From Corynespora cassiicola (lineage: Eukaryota; Ascomycota; Dothideomycetes; Pleosporales; Corynesporascaceae), in contig JAEUWY010000004.1 in the NCBI GenBank assembly GCA_022059125.1, positions 1,860,001-1,924,000 of the forward strand: DNA of 64,000 nucleotides, given 5' to 3'. A program made the position numbers and the translations under genes. Shown one piece after another: positions 1 to 10,492 of the stretch. Under the pieces are notes generated by a model that saw nothing but the letters and a program-made list of their open reading frames with translations, did not search any database and was not told where the DNA came from. The stretch's first letter is position 1. Each line of letters starts with the position of its first letter.

Positions 1-1570
1 ATCGCGCTCTTTCATCCCGCCTTCTAAGCAGAGGGATCTGCTTGCGTATACCCCCATGTTCCATTCCAAGATGTTCCACGAGAACCAAAAGTACCGCGAC
101 TCGCACTTCCAGCCCCTCAACGGCCCCCTCCCCACACCCACCGACCCAAACCACACTCCTTCGCCCCCCGAATCGGAATGGCATCTTGATGGGAACCCTG
201 CTTTCGATAGGCCGCTTACCGTACAATTCTGCTCCAACGAGCCAGACGATCTCCTGAACGCTGCCAAGCATGTGGCCCCGTTCTGCGATGCCGTAGATCT
301 GAATCTGGGATGCCCCCAAGGCATTGCCAAGCGAGGAAAATATGGCGCATTCTTGCAGGAAGACTGGGACCTCATCGCGAGGATGATCCGAAAGCTCAAC
401 GAAGAGTTGGATGTACCCATCACGGCGAAGATGCGGGTTCTGGAGACAAAGGAGCAGACGCTGGAATATGCAAAGACGATCCTGGGTGCTGGAGCTAGTA
501 TTCTGACCGTTCACGGTCGGCGGAGAGAGCAAAAGGGCCACAACACGGGTCTTGCGGACTGGAACATGATCCGTTATCTTAGGGACAATCTGCCAAAGGA
601 GACGGTGCTCTTTGCCAACGGCAACATCCTGCAACACGAAGACATCGCAAAGTGCCTGGATGCAACAGGCGCAGATGCTGTAATGAGCGCGGAAGGCAAC
701 CTCAACGATCCGACCATCTTCGCTGAACCGCCACCGGTGGGTGAGGAGGGCCGGGAATATTGGAGGGGGCGGGATGGCAAAGGTGGATATAGGGTCGATG
801 CCGTCATGAGGCGATACATGGACATCATCCACAAGTATGCCCTCGGGCAGGAGCCGCCAGCAAGAAAACCTCTATTCTTGCCTTCGGACCTCGAACAGCC
901 CGAGGCGGGAGAGCAAGTAGAGCACGCAGAGGAAGAACAGGAGGGCCCCCCGAGGAAGAAGGTCAAGCAGTCAAAGGCCGAGAAGAAGCAAGACAAGATC
1001 AAAAACCCCAACCTCACCGCCATGCAGGCCCACCTGTTTAACCTACTGCGCCACCTCGTCGCCCAGCATCACGACATCCGAGACGCCCTGGCAAAGTGCA
1101 GGGTAGGCGACATCGCCAGCTTCGAGAACGTACTCGCCATGGTGGAAAAGGCCGTCAAGCAAGGCATGCTCGCCTACGAGAAGGAGCACGAAAATGTCGA
1201 TGCCAGCGCTCCCGCCGCCTCCGAGACCCATGCGGAGCAGCCCGACGAGCAAGTCGCCGAAGAGGTAGACCCTTACGAGTCCTCCCTGGCCACGGTCGCG
1301 AAGTGCAAACGCCCCTGGTGGATCTGCCAACCCTACGTCCGACCGCTCCCCAAGGAGGCCATCGCAAAGGGCTCCATGCAGCTCAGCAAGAAGGAGAAGA
1401 AGAGGATGGAGCAGGAAGAAGCGGAGAGGCAGGCCTCCAAGAGTGTCGGACTCGAGCCTGGAGGCAGGATAGAGAAAGATGAGATTGTGGTGAATGGGAA
1501 GGGCGGCGAAGAGGACAAGGAGAAGGTGGTCGAAGTGGAGATCCCCAAGGAGGGCGTCGTTTGCGGATGA
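1..1570 (+). CDS. dus1: tRNA-dihydrouridine synthase, Dus1 type (5' partial)
   Basis: FMN-dependent reduction of uridine to dihydrouridine in the D-loop of tRNAs. The visible coding exon begins at about position 32, after an intron end (polypyrimidine tract, then cag), and reads in frame into YTPMFH; the first ATG inside it (56) is internal to the family alignment, so at least one upstream exon lies outside the window. Seen in the protein: the DLNLGCPQ motif with the active-site Cys, the KMRVL strand, the TVHGR phosphate-binding motif and the FANGNI/VMSAEG FMN-binding strands, which together make a Dus TIM barrel. The C-terminal 200 residues are Lys/Glu-rich (several KKEK runs) and low complexity, longer than in yeast Dus1 and without a recognised domain. 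Stop at 1568-1570. The family call is firm; the true start is not visible. Confidence 0.9.
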   Translation, partial: SRSFIPPSKQRDLLAYTPMFHSKMFHENQKYRDSHFQPLNGPLPTPTDPNHTPSPPESEWHLDGNPAFDRPLTVQFCSNEPDDLLNAAKHVAPFCDAVDLNLGCPQGIAKRGKYGAFLQEDWDLIARMIRKLNEELDVPITAKMRVLETKEQTLEYAKTILGAGASILTVHGRRREQKGHNTGLADWNMIRYLRDNLPKETVLFANGNILQHEDIAKCLDATGADAVMSAEGNLNDPTIFAEPPPVGEEGREYWRGRDGKGGYRVDAVMRRYMDIIHKYALGQEPPARKPLFLPSDLEQPEAGEQVEHAEEEQEGPPRKKVKQSKAEKKQDKIKNPNLTAMQAHLFNLLRHLVAQHHDIRDALAKCRVGDIASFENVLAMVEKAVKQGMLAYEKEHENVDASAPAASETHAEQPDEQVAEEVDPYESSLATVAKCKRPWWICQPYVRPLPKEAIAKGSMQLSKKEKKRMEQEEAERQASKSVGLEPGGRIEKDEIVVNGKGGEEDKEKVVEVEIPKEGVVCG

Positions 1571-2297
1571 TGACATGTCATATATACCCACGGTGCAAAG
1601 AGCCGCACCCTTTTTTTGGCAATAGACGTAGAACATTTGAATGGGAGGCTTGCATAGCGACGGGGGTGTTTGTTGGCTAGTGGGCCACTGGCATGTACTT
1701 GATTGCGTGTATACTACTCCATGCGCGCCCATCGTATCTGCATTGTAGTCTATTGGAGGAAGAAAAATGGTGAAGCACTTCATCTCACACCCGTTGTAAT
1801 CGTAAAAGGACCGTATCTCATCCCATCAATGGCTCATGTCTTTACCTTGAAGAAACGTCCACTTATGTGACTGAAAATGAAGCGAATGAAGCAAGTATCA
1901 ATCGAAAAATAACAAAGCACGGGTGAAATGCAGAAAATGCCACCATGCATGAGGTAGAGACTGGTCGAAAAGCATGAAATCAACTCTCCTCTGGAAAGAA
2001 TCGTGCGAATACTCGGGTATGTACGCAATAAGAAACAAAGGTAGATATCATAGGAACGCGCCGTTAGCAATGAAGTAAGATGTAGCGGATATAGCCCTGG
2101 AGATGTTGTTGGTGACGGTGTTCCTGTTGAGTGTGACTGGGGAGGGGAACAGTTATCCCAGCACAGTACAGTGGGCATTGACTCTTCTTATACCGAACAT
2201 TCGATACAGCTTAAGTGTTGCCGTTGTACCTTCGTGATCTACAGCGCCCCACACAGAGTACCGATCAGGAAAAGACCATCGATGCTGGGACTGGAGC
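1571..2297. other. intergenic, convergent 3' regions
   Basis: Spacer between the 3' ends of dus1 (+) and the zinc-ribbon hypothetical (-). Antisense reading frames here have no family resemblance. Presumably both 3' UTRs and terminators; no other feature seen. Confidence 0.5.
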
Positions 2298-3935
2298 CTA
2301 AGTACGGTTTTGTTCGTCAGACGTGCTGTACCCATTGAGGTGTGGAGTAGGCGGCTGAGTGAATGTTTGCACGTTGGAAGAACTATCGGTCGGTCCTGGC
2401 ATGGACAGAGAAGTACGTGCCAAGTGATTTGGAGAATCAGGATGGCCAAAAATGGTTGCTGCTAGAGACGCGTTTGAATACCGTTCTGTGCCTGATCTCC
2501 ATGTCTCGTGAAAGTTTCTCACCGCGGCCCCTGTCGCCATTGTGTCAATAGAACTCTGGGATGTTAGGGCTTGTTGGCGTAGATATAACCACGACTGCGG
2601 AGAGCTGCTTCTGATTGAGAGCGGTCGTGATGATCTCGGAGGATGCCTAGGGCTTTGCCCGATGCTCAGCAGTGATCCTCGGGGAGCTGATGTGACTGGG
2701 ATGCTCTCTACAACGGTATCAACCTGAGAAGTCCGGGTGGCGATGCTCAGCGTTTCAGGATGGGGATTAGCAGTACCGATTGGGATCTCCAAATGGCTCC
2801 CGAGGAAGCAAAGCTCCGGGTATGAGCGACGATGGTGAAGCTCCGGGAGAAAGATTGGAGAGAGCTGCACTGGTTCCACTTGTGTGCCACGGTCGACAAG
2901 GCGGGGTGGCGATGTGCAGAGGCAACTATCACGGCAACAGCACTTCGAAGCAGAGACTTGTTGGCGGACCCAAGCGGAGCGTTCGAAGCTATCCATCCGT
3001 TTAATTTTTTCTGTGTCGAACCTCTCGAGACGTTCAGTCGCCCGTAAGGCGCAGGTACATTTGCCACTTTCAGGCCGTTGGTCTGAGTGCTCCTTTACAC
3101 AAGCGGATTGCTCTTCATTCGAATTTTTCGAATCAAAAACATATGGCGACTCATTCTCATTTCCCTGTTCCATGGGTAGTTTGCCTTGTCCCTTATGTGC
3201 CATTGAGGCCTCTTTCTGAGATTTGACTCGGGGTTTCCGGCGGAAGTTTGCCAAACTAGGAAATCTCTCTTTGAACTTCTGCTTTATCAACCTGTACATT
3301 GTTTTGATGTTTTTAGGATCCTCAATTATGATTGTACGGAATGATGGTCCCCGTGGCTTTGGTGACTTTCGCCCAGATGTATGTGTTGCCGGAAGGAACA
3401 AACCTTTTCCAGGCACTGCTGCAAGAGCATCTTGGGCATGGTCCAGGCTTCTGTAAGTTTTTGTGCGTCGTAGTGAATGCTCACGTGAGGGTAGCTTCGA
3501 GGAGCTCTCAGGAATGTTGGCAAGGGTTGGCGATGCAATTGCAGTGACTGATTTGACCATACTGACCAGTGTATGGCGGAAATCCTTTTCCAACGAATCC
3601 AGCTCGGTGCTTTGAGTAGAAAGGAGAGATATTCTTGTTGAGTTGATTCCATTAAGCGTTAGCCATCTTTGGTCGCATCTCTCACAGTAGATATGGCTAG
3701 CTTGAGTGGAATCTGCCGTAATCCTGACTCGGATTCGAGCGGCCTTGTGGTGGTGATGGCATCTTGGGCAATTCCCGTGGATTGGAAGCGTGTAAAAGCC
3801 CGGGGGCATGGGGCCGTACTTGTCACTAGAAACCGTCGATCCTGTGCCTCGCCTGGGAGGATGGGGATACTGGCCGGCAGTTAATCCCGTCCCGTCAGCC
3901 TCTCCTGTACCCAATGGCTCCTCGCGATCAGCCAT
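2298..3935 (-). CDS. hypothetical protein with an N-terminal zinc-ribbon-like Cys cluster
   Basis: Single-exon ORF of 545 codons on the minus strand, starting at the ATG at 3935. I do not recognise a named family. Near residues 55-90 it has CPRCHHHH and, about 28 residues later, CERCDQRW: a CxxC...CxxC pair with flanking His that looks like a zinc ribbon. A second Cys-rich patch in the middle (CTCALRAT, then CCCRDSC) might bind another metal ion. The rest is low complexity, Ser/Pro/Arg-rich and probably disordered, with no signal peptide or membrane segment. The long uninterrupted frame, codon use like neighbouring genes and the ordered Cys cluster favour a real gene, perhaps a fungus-specific nuclear or regulatory protein, though that role is only a guess. 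Confidence 0.7.
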   Translation of the reverse strand: MADREEPLGTGEADGTGLTAGQYPHPPRRGTGSTVSSDKYGPMPPGFYTLPIHGNCPRCHHHHKAARIRVRITADSTQASHIYCERCDQRWLTLNGINSTRISLLSTQSTELDSLEKDFRHTLVSMVKSVTAIASPTLANIPESSSKLPSREHSLRRTKTYRSLDHAQDALAAVPGKGLFLPATHTSGRKSPKPRGPSFRTIIIEDPKNIKTMYRLIKQKFKERFPSLANFRRKPRVKSQKEASMAHKGQGKLPMEQGNENESPYVFDSKNSNEEQSACVKEHSDQRPESGKCTCALRATERLERFDTEKIKRMDSFERSAWVRQQVSASKCCCRDSCLCTSPPRLVDRGTQVEPVQLSPIFLPELHHRRSYPELCFLGSHLEIPIGTANPHPETLSIATRTSQVDTVVESIPVTSAPRGSLLSIGQSPRHPPRSSRPLSIRSSSPQSWLYLRQQALTSQSSIDTMATGAAVRNFHETWRSGTERYSNASLAATIFGHPDSPNHLARTSLSMPGPTDSSSNVQTFTQPPTPHLNGYSTSDEQNRT

Positions 3936-5205
3936 AATAGGCTCCGAGTGATGAATAACCTAGATGTTGACGTATTTGTGAGAATGACGGGATGCAAGTC
4001 CAGAAGCCAGTTCCGGAGAGCACGTTAAAGTTGAGAGGTAGGCGGCGATATGGATAGATGAAGGGAAAGATAGTGTGAGAACCAAAGCCCATTTACTGAT
4101 CACCTATATTTGGCGCTAAATAAATATTCGGGGTTTGGAAACGGCGCCAGTAAGCACGGGAAGACACTGGGGCAGGATCATGAGGCGCACACATTGAACG
4201 CACGGCAGCGATAACTGCCCTATTTATTGCAGCAAGGCTCATCATCATGGCCCTCCCCAAGTGAGCGCTTGTAACCATGACCAGTTCCAGGCATCAAGAA
4301 AGGCGCCGTTGAAGCCGAATTGTTGAGGTCTCGCTGTGGCGCAGCTGTGAACTCCGCCACCACAGGCATGATTCTGGGGCCAAAGGCTGGGGAATGTCCG
4401 TAAATTGCGGTACAACAACTGCATGAGAAGGACGCATATAGGCAAGATCGTCGGCGACGTGGTTTGAGAACGTGGGCGGAGAGACAGGGGCGTGTGTATG
4501 CAGATGTGATGTGCAAGAGTTGACGAGATGCATGCCGGATCAGGCCTCCTGACGAACATGTGGGAACTGGGGCACGCAGGTCGCCTCTGCGCGACAATAA
4601 TCGCGGGATCAAGTTTCTACGGCGTAGAAGAGAAGGCGTGAACGTCAATGCGAGCATGAGCTGAAGAACCTGGTTGTAGTGCAGAACGCCCCGTACCAAA
4701 TTAGCGGGCAGGCAGCGACCTCAGGCGCAAGGCTGTCTCCCATGACGCATGATCAAAGAAAGCACGTCACTATGTACAGGTCATCATCGATGCGCGGAGA
4801 CGGGACAATTTGACGGTTGGTGTAATATAGCACCCGACTGCAAGCATACAAGGCTGGTGCTTGATACGCGCCGAGTGCACGCGGGCTGTGTCTGGCTAGG
4901 TAGAGAATAACAAGGCGTTCGGTATCCTTGGGGCTGAAAAGTCCACGTGTGGTCATGCGACATCAGAGACAGATTCTTGGTGAAGATGGAGCAATGGTCG
5001 GATCAGGTGCGAGGTGAGTGCGCGATGCGGAAGGTGTGAGGTGCGAGGTGTTTGGAGATCGCTCGCCTGCCTATTGGTCGGGCCAACCTTAGTAATATTC
5101 GTGCCGAGCCCACACTCTTGGCGTCTCGCTTCATCCAAAATCCTCACCACCATTTCGCTAACGAACAACGACAACCACATCGACGAGCCCCGACCAGCCG
5201 CCATC
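3936..5205. other. intergenic, divergent promoter region
   Basis: About 1.27 kb between the divergent hypothetical gene (-) and ribosomal protein S18 (+). Overlapping short ORFs (for example 4220-4699 minus) show no family features and look like chance. The pyrimidine-rich stretch shortly before 5206 is the likely ribosomal-protein promoter/5' UTR. Confidence 0.45.
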
Positions 5206-6253
5206 ATGTGTGAGTACTCCCACCTCTGCTTCGCTGCTCGAGTTGTTTCGAAGGTGCATACTTCGGCTCGCGCGACGGCCACTCCGCCCAACGCTTGTGG
5301 GCGTGACGTGACAGGGCAACTTGGCTGTAGATTCGTCCGTTGTTCAAAAATGCTAACTGAGAAACAGCGCTCGTCTCCGGAGAGAAGTCGAAGTATGTAC
5401 CCAGTCTTTCCATCTGCGATTAGCCCTCGATCAAATACGAATGCCGCTCGATAACGACGATATCTCTACTTCAAACCCCGCACAGCCTGCAGTTGGAAAA
5501 TGGCATGGCTTGGACTGTATCATCACAGTATCCACTCAGCACGGTGGTCGCGATTGGATGGAGGAGGTGGCGAAATCAAAGTCAAGAGCTCGAAGACTTG
5601 CTGTACAACTGTGCCTGGCCAAATTGCCATACGACCTTGTAGGCTGCGGGCTGCGGTGCGGTCGTTTGGAGGATATCTTGTCGAGTGCGCGCAGCATCTT
5701 TGTCATGAGGAGACAAGGCTCGAAGAAAGCGTGCTCCTTTAGCAGTGCTGACTGTTTGCAGCTTCCAGTACATCATCCGTTTGTTGAACACGAACGTCGA
5801 TGGCAAGCAGAAGGTCATGTACGCCTTGACCAAGATCAAGGGTGTCGGTCGCCGGTACTCCAACTTGGTCTGCAAGAAGGCCGATGTCGATCTCAGCAAG
5901 CGTGCTGGTGACTTGACCTCCGAAGAGCTCGAGCGTATCGTCACGTACGTCCCCCGCACTTGACCGTCTGACGACTTTGTACTTACAACGGCCCCAGCAT
6001 CATCCAGAACCCCCTCCAGTACAAGATCCCCACCTGGTTCCTCAACAGGCAGCGCGACATTGTCGATGGCAAGAACTTCCAGGTCCTGGCCAACGGTGTC
6101 GACAGCAAGCTCCGTGAGGACTTGGAGCGCCTGAAGAAGATCCGCGCTCACCGTGGTCTCCGTCACTACTGGGGCCTCCGTGTCCGTGGTCAGCACTCGA
6201 AGACCACCGGTCGCCGCGGACGTACCGTCGGTGTCTCCAAGAAGAAGGGTTAA
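5206..6253 (+). CDS. rps18: 40S ribosomal protein S18 (uS13 family)
   Basis: Small-subunit ribosomal protein at the subunit head, contacting the intersubunit bridges and P-site tRNA region. Four exons: 5206-5209, 5368-5392, 5762-5944 and 5998-6253, giving 155 residues. The first exon is only ATG plus one base, followed by gtgagt; the second encodes LVSGEKS. The spliced protein starts MSLVSGEKSNFQY and continues through [30 protein letters not shown] and the basic C-terminus [22 protein letters not shown], all hallmarks of eukaryotic S18. Intron 2 is long (369 bp) for this genome, as is common for the first introns of fungal ribosomal-protein genes; I looked for C/D or H/ACA snoRNA boxes in it and found none convincing. 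Confidence 0.96.
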
Positions 6254-7162
6254 ACGATTTCCGTTGGCGCTGGGCAGCTGGGGGCTTTGTGTGGCATGGA
6301 AACAAGGCTTCTTCGGATGGGTGGAGCACTTACGGTGTTATCAAACGGCTTTTATGGGCATTTATGCTTACACTTCATGCGGATGGCGATGACGGCTTTA
6401 AGCCACGAGGGTAGGGGTTGGCCAAATACAGCCTGTACCAAAAATCACACAATCTGATCCCAGTTCTTTCCAATGTCGTGTCTGTTCATGTGGTCATGTT
6501 GCATTGAGTCATGCCTTCTGAATGAGAGGGTGGATATGCACTCGGCGTTTTACTGTATATATGGGCCAGTTTGGAATCGAAGGACATGAATGAATTTGAG
6601 AGATTTCATATTAATCTACGAGCAAGATTGAGTACGCGTTGAATTCACCCTATGCCTCGCAGGGTCACTGTATGTTCGACGAATGCCAATACATTCTGAT
6701 GGCCGTCGCATAGGTGTTCCTCATCCAACCATGCGATTCAGAAGGGTTCCCACCCGACTTGTGCGCTGCTAGGAGTTACTCCTATCCCGATGCTCCTGGC
6801 ATTACGAGACAGACAATTCTTTTGTTAGTTAAGCATGCCGGCCAGGCTGTCGTGGGCCTTGATTGAAGCCCAACAAAACCCTTCGAAGCCGAGCAAGCAC
6901 TTGCTCAGCGTCGTATGCGTCAGCGTGTATTCACCGTTTGATCAAATTTTCAAAGCAAGCCCGTGCAGTCAGCTCAGATATAGCCTAGAGGAAGATGAGG
7001 CGGTGCGATAGAAATGGGATAGATTTGTTTATATTATATTTGAGGAATGTGGACCCGAATTGATGTTGTACAGACGATCCGACGCACTTATCAACCTACT
7101 CCGTTCAAATAGTGACAATTTCACATATATCCACACTTCACATTCCCATGACTTGAATCCAT
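6254..7162. other. intergenic, convergent 3' regions
   Basis: About 0.9 kb between the convergent 3' ends of rps18 and carboxypeptidase Y. AT-richer than the genes on either side; no coding or RNA feature seen. Confidence 0.5.
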
Positions 7163-8849
7163 CTAAGCCCAGAACTCTCCAGCCAACCATCGCTTGACCA
7201 TGTCAGCAGAGGCAGCGGGCTGGTCGTAGGGTACCATGTGGCCACCGGCGTGGAGCTTCAGGAAAGTGAAGTTACCGCTGGACTTGACCTCGCCAACCTT
7301 CTTGCCATCGCCACCAAGAAGGAAGTCCTTCATGGGGGCCTTGGCATAATCCTTCTGCCCAGGCCACTCGAGAGCCTCGGTCCAAGCCTTGTTTCCGAGC
7401 CAGTTGCAGATGTAATCGGCATCTCCAGCGTAGACAAGGACGGGAATCTGCTCGAGAAGGCCAGGAACGACGCGGTGGTAGGGCTTCATCCAGTCACCCT
7501 GGAGCAGGAAGTTGCGGTTGATGTCGAAGTTGCAGCTGTCATATGAGTTGACCTCGGCGCCGACGGCCTTCATGACCTCCTTCTTGTTCAAGAAGTTGCT
7601 GATCCAGTCGATCTCATCGTAGCAGAGGGAGTTGTCGCCACAGGGGCGACGGACGTCGTAGACGTTTTGGCCAGTGCGCTGGTAGGGGCCGATCATGGCA
7701 TTGTTACAGTAGATGCTGGCCGGAACACAGCTCCAGACGGACTCGGAGTTGTAGCAGTTCTCAATGAGACCAGCACAGCGGGGGTAGGCGTTCTCCATGG
7801 ACTGGCAAGAGCCTTCGTCCAAGACAGCAGGCCAGCCACCCTCGCCACAGGCCATGGGCTTGTAGTACTCGTACTGGGTCAAACCATCGGTAAGGCCGTT
7901 ACCAATGAGGACAGACTGCAGGTTGATGTTGCGGTTCTTATGAGAGAGAATCTCAGAGGCAAAGACAGGAATGTAGTGGCCGGCGTACGACTCTCCGGAG
8001 ATGTGGAAGCCTTGGTGGGCGTACTCGGGGAACTGCTTGAAGAACAGCGTAAGCAGGGCGTAAATGTCCTTGCCGGCAGCCACCGTGTTGCTCACGGAGC
8101 CGCTGCTGTACGAGTAGCCGACATTGACGGGCTGGTCAATGAAGATGACGGAAGCATTGGAGTTCCACGAGAATTCGTTGAACTTAACCTCGAGCTTCTT
8201 GGTGACAGAAGAGGGGCCGAGCTCCATGAAGAGGCCCATCAATGACGAGCAACCCGGGCCTCCATTGAGCCAGAGCACGACGGGGTCATTCTCGGGGTCG
8301 TTGCGGCTCTCGAAGAACCCTATAATTGGTCAGCCACAAGCTTGGGGATCAGTGCCCACTCGGGTACTCACAGTAGAACAGATGCTTGTCCTCTTCCTCG
8401 TCATCAAGATAACCGCTGTATTGCTTGACCTTGTCGACGCCGAGAGAACTCGGGTCGACCTTCTTCACCCTCAGGTTGTAGTTGTCGAGCTTTCCGTCAA
8501 TCTCGCGCTCCTTCTCGCCATTGTCGTTCTCGACCCAGACGCTCTGGATGTCGGCACCCTTGACGACGTGGTCCCACTCGTGGTCGGGCTTGCGGGTGTG
8601 CGGCTTGGGTGGAGAGAAGAACGAGGCCTTGTCAAAGGACTCTGGGAACATGAGTGCTACCTCGTCCCAGATGCGACGGGCCTCGCCGGTGAGGGATTTG
8701 AGCGATTCCTCCAGGTTGTGGAGCGGCTTCGACCACGAGTCGGACTTGAGCTGCTCCTGGAGCTGCTCGGGGAACTTGAGAACCTGCTGCTGGGGCGCGA
8801 CGGCGGCCGAGGCGGCCCCGATAAGGAGCGCGGAGGCTGCGACCTTCAT
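7163..8849 (-). CDS. cpyA: vacuolar carboxypeptidase Y precursor (serine carboxypeptidase S10)
   Basis: Secretory-pathway serine carboxypeptidase that removes C-terminal residues from peptides in the vacuole. Two exons on the minus strand, 8849-8372 and 8319-7163, joined by a 52-bp intron (gtgagt...atag) so that FY continues as WFFESRNDP; total 544 residues, normal for fungal preproCPY. The start is set at MKVAASALL, which opens a signal peptide; an upstream in-frame ATG (8864) would add MPPAI in front. Visible catalytic features: the substrate-binding [10 protein letters not shown], the nucleophile in GESYAGHY (Ser about 270), the Asp in GDADYICNW (about 461) and the His in [12 protein letters not shown] (about 520). 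A propeptide of about 100 residues follows the signal. Confidence 0.96.
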
Positions 8850-9510
8850 GATGGCCGGTGGCAATGGGGCTTATGGAGCTGCCGGAGCTCTGGCTGGAGG
8901 TGATAAGACGGCGGCTCAGGTCCTAGAGAGACGGCCGCGGGGAGAAAGGGGGCAGGAAAGCGCAAATGATGGTGATGGGGGATGGGATGGAAGGAGAGCT
9001 GGGGAGGGAGCTGGGGAAGGCGGAGGAGGTGTTGGGGGCTTGGGGCGTGTCCAGGCAACAGATGACGCAGGCGAGGGCGAGCTTATCAGGTGGCTGGTGG
9101 GCCCTAGCGGTTCCGTCACGGGGCCTTAGCGTTTCACCGCGAGAATGGGGCGGGCAGGTGAAGCGATGCCGCGAGCCTGTCGGAGCGCCATCACACACGG
9201 GCAGTGCAAGACAGATGGGAGCTGGATGCCAGTGCTTTGCGAGGCGGCGTGCTACCACCCGCTATCCACGGGTCCATGGACGGGCACCGCGGGCGGGCGT
9301 ACCTGCATCCGCCCAAAGCGGCATAGCTCGGCTCGGCTCCCGCGGTCAGCCCTATGATTCATTCTGAGTGATCCCCGCCAAAATCCATCCAAGTTTTTAT
9401 AACTCGCGGCGCCTGCCAACCCTCCCCTCACCACCACTGCCAACCCAACACGAAGAACCCACCTCGACGCCTACTGACTGTAAAGACTGCCACGCGGCAC
9501 CACCACCAAA
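8850..9510. promoter_or_regulatory. divergent promoter region between cpyA and sdo1
   Basis: A 660-bp spacer between two outward-facing genes, so it must hold both promoters. GC-rich next to cpyA (G-rich on the plus strand) and pyrimidine-rich just before 9511. No individual site can be assigned by eye. Confidence 0.5.
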
Positions 9511-10492
9511 ATGCCTGTCAACCAGCCTATGAACCAGATCAAATTCACCAACGTCGCTTGGGTGCGTTGTCGCAAAGGTATGCCCCGCCACATCCTTCGC
9601 CGCCCTTCATCACTAACTATAACCAGGCAAGAAGCGCTTTGAAGTCCCTTGCTACAAGAACAAACTATCCGAGTTCAAGGCTAAAGTCGAGGAAAACATC
9701 GAAAACGTGGTGCAAATCCAAAATGTCTTCACCGACAGCAGTCGGGGCCAGTTGGCTTCCAACGCAGATCTCGAGAAGGCTTTTGGAGTAGACTTCAAGC
9801 ATGACAAAGACGCACTAAACAAAGTAATTCTGAAAATTATAAATGAAGGCTCCAGCCAAACGGGCGGCTTAGAACGAGGCGCTGAACTCGAACGCACCAG
9901 GAACGAGGTCATCGATATCGTCACCTCGAAGGTGGTCAACCCGAAGAACAAGACCATGTACACAACGACCATCATTGCCAAGGCGCTCTCTAACCTCAGC
10001 TCTCAAGCAAGCAACGCCCAAGCCGGAAAGCAGGAAACCCCCAATGCAGAGAATGGAGAAGAGAAGCCAAAGGACCCGAGTTTGCCTACTTGGACTGGTG
10101 TGGTGCCTAGCTCTGTCAAGTCCGCAAAGGCTCAGGCTGGAATCGCAATCAAAGCCTTGATTGCCCACCAGCCGCTACCCATTGCCCGGATTCAGATGAA
10201 GCTACGCGTTACCTGTCCTACATCGATTCTGAAACAAACCGTCAAGTCGGCTCCCAAATCAGCCCAGTCTTCGGATGGTGACGGAGAAAATAAGACTGCT
10301 GGCACCGTAAAGGATGTCATCGTATCTCTGTTCGCTTCACCTCCTGATCAGGAAGTCCTCGGCTCTGAATGGGAGGCTATTGGTTCCGCTGATCCCGGCG
10401 CTTTCAAGGACCTCAACGAATTCGTCCAGCAACACACAAAAGGAAAAGGCAACGTGGAAGTTCTAGGAACGGATGCCAATGTCAAAGATTGA
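9511..10492 (+). CDS. sdo1: SBDS-family ribosome maturation protein Sdo1
   Basis: Cytoplasmic factor that, with the GTPase Efl1, releases eIF6/Tif6 from pre-60S subunits. Two exons, 9511-9577 and 9627-10492, split by a 49-bp intron (gtatgc...accag) so that RCRKG reads into KKRFEVPCYKNK; 310 residues. The N-terminal SBDS (FYSH) domain is clear: NQIKFTNVAW, FEVPCYKNK, and QIQNVFTDSSRGQLAS around the conserved substrate-binding loop. The middle helical domain contains ELERTRNEVIDIV and NPKNKTMYTTTII. The protein is longer than yeast Sdo1 (about 250 residues) because of Ser/Lys-rich insertions after the central domain and within the C-terminal domain. Confidence 0.95.

Noticed and set aside
5393..5761. 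snoRNA within the long S18 intron
   Set aside because: No convincing C/D or H/ACA box pairs.
5582..6196. 204-codon minus ORF over the S18 gene
   Set aside because: Antisense to a certain ribosomal-protein gene and crossing its introns.
7667..8245. Long plus-strand ORF opposite carboxypeptidase Y
   Set aside because: Antisense shadow of a clear CPY coding region; no family features.
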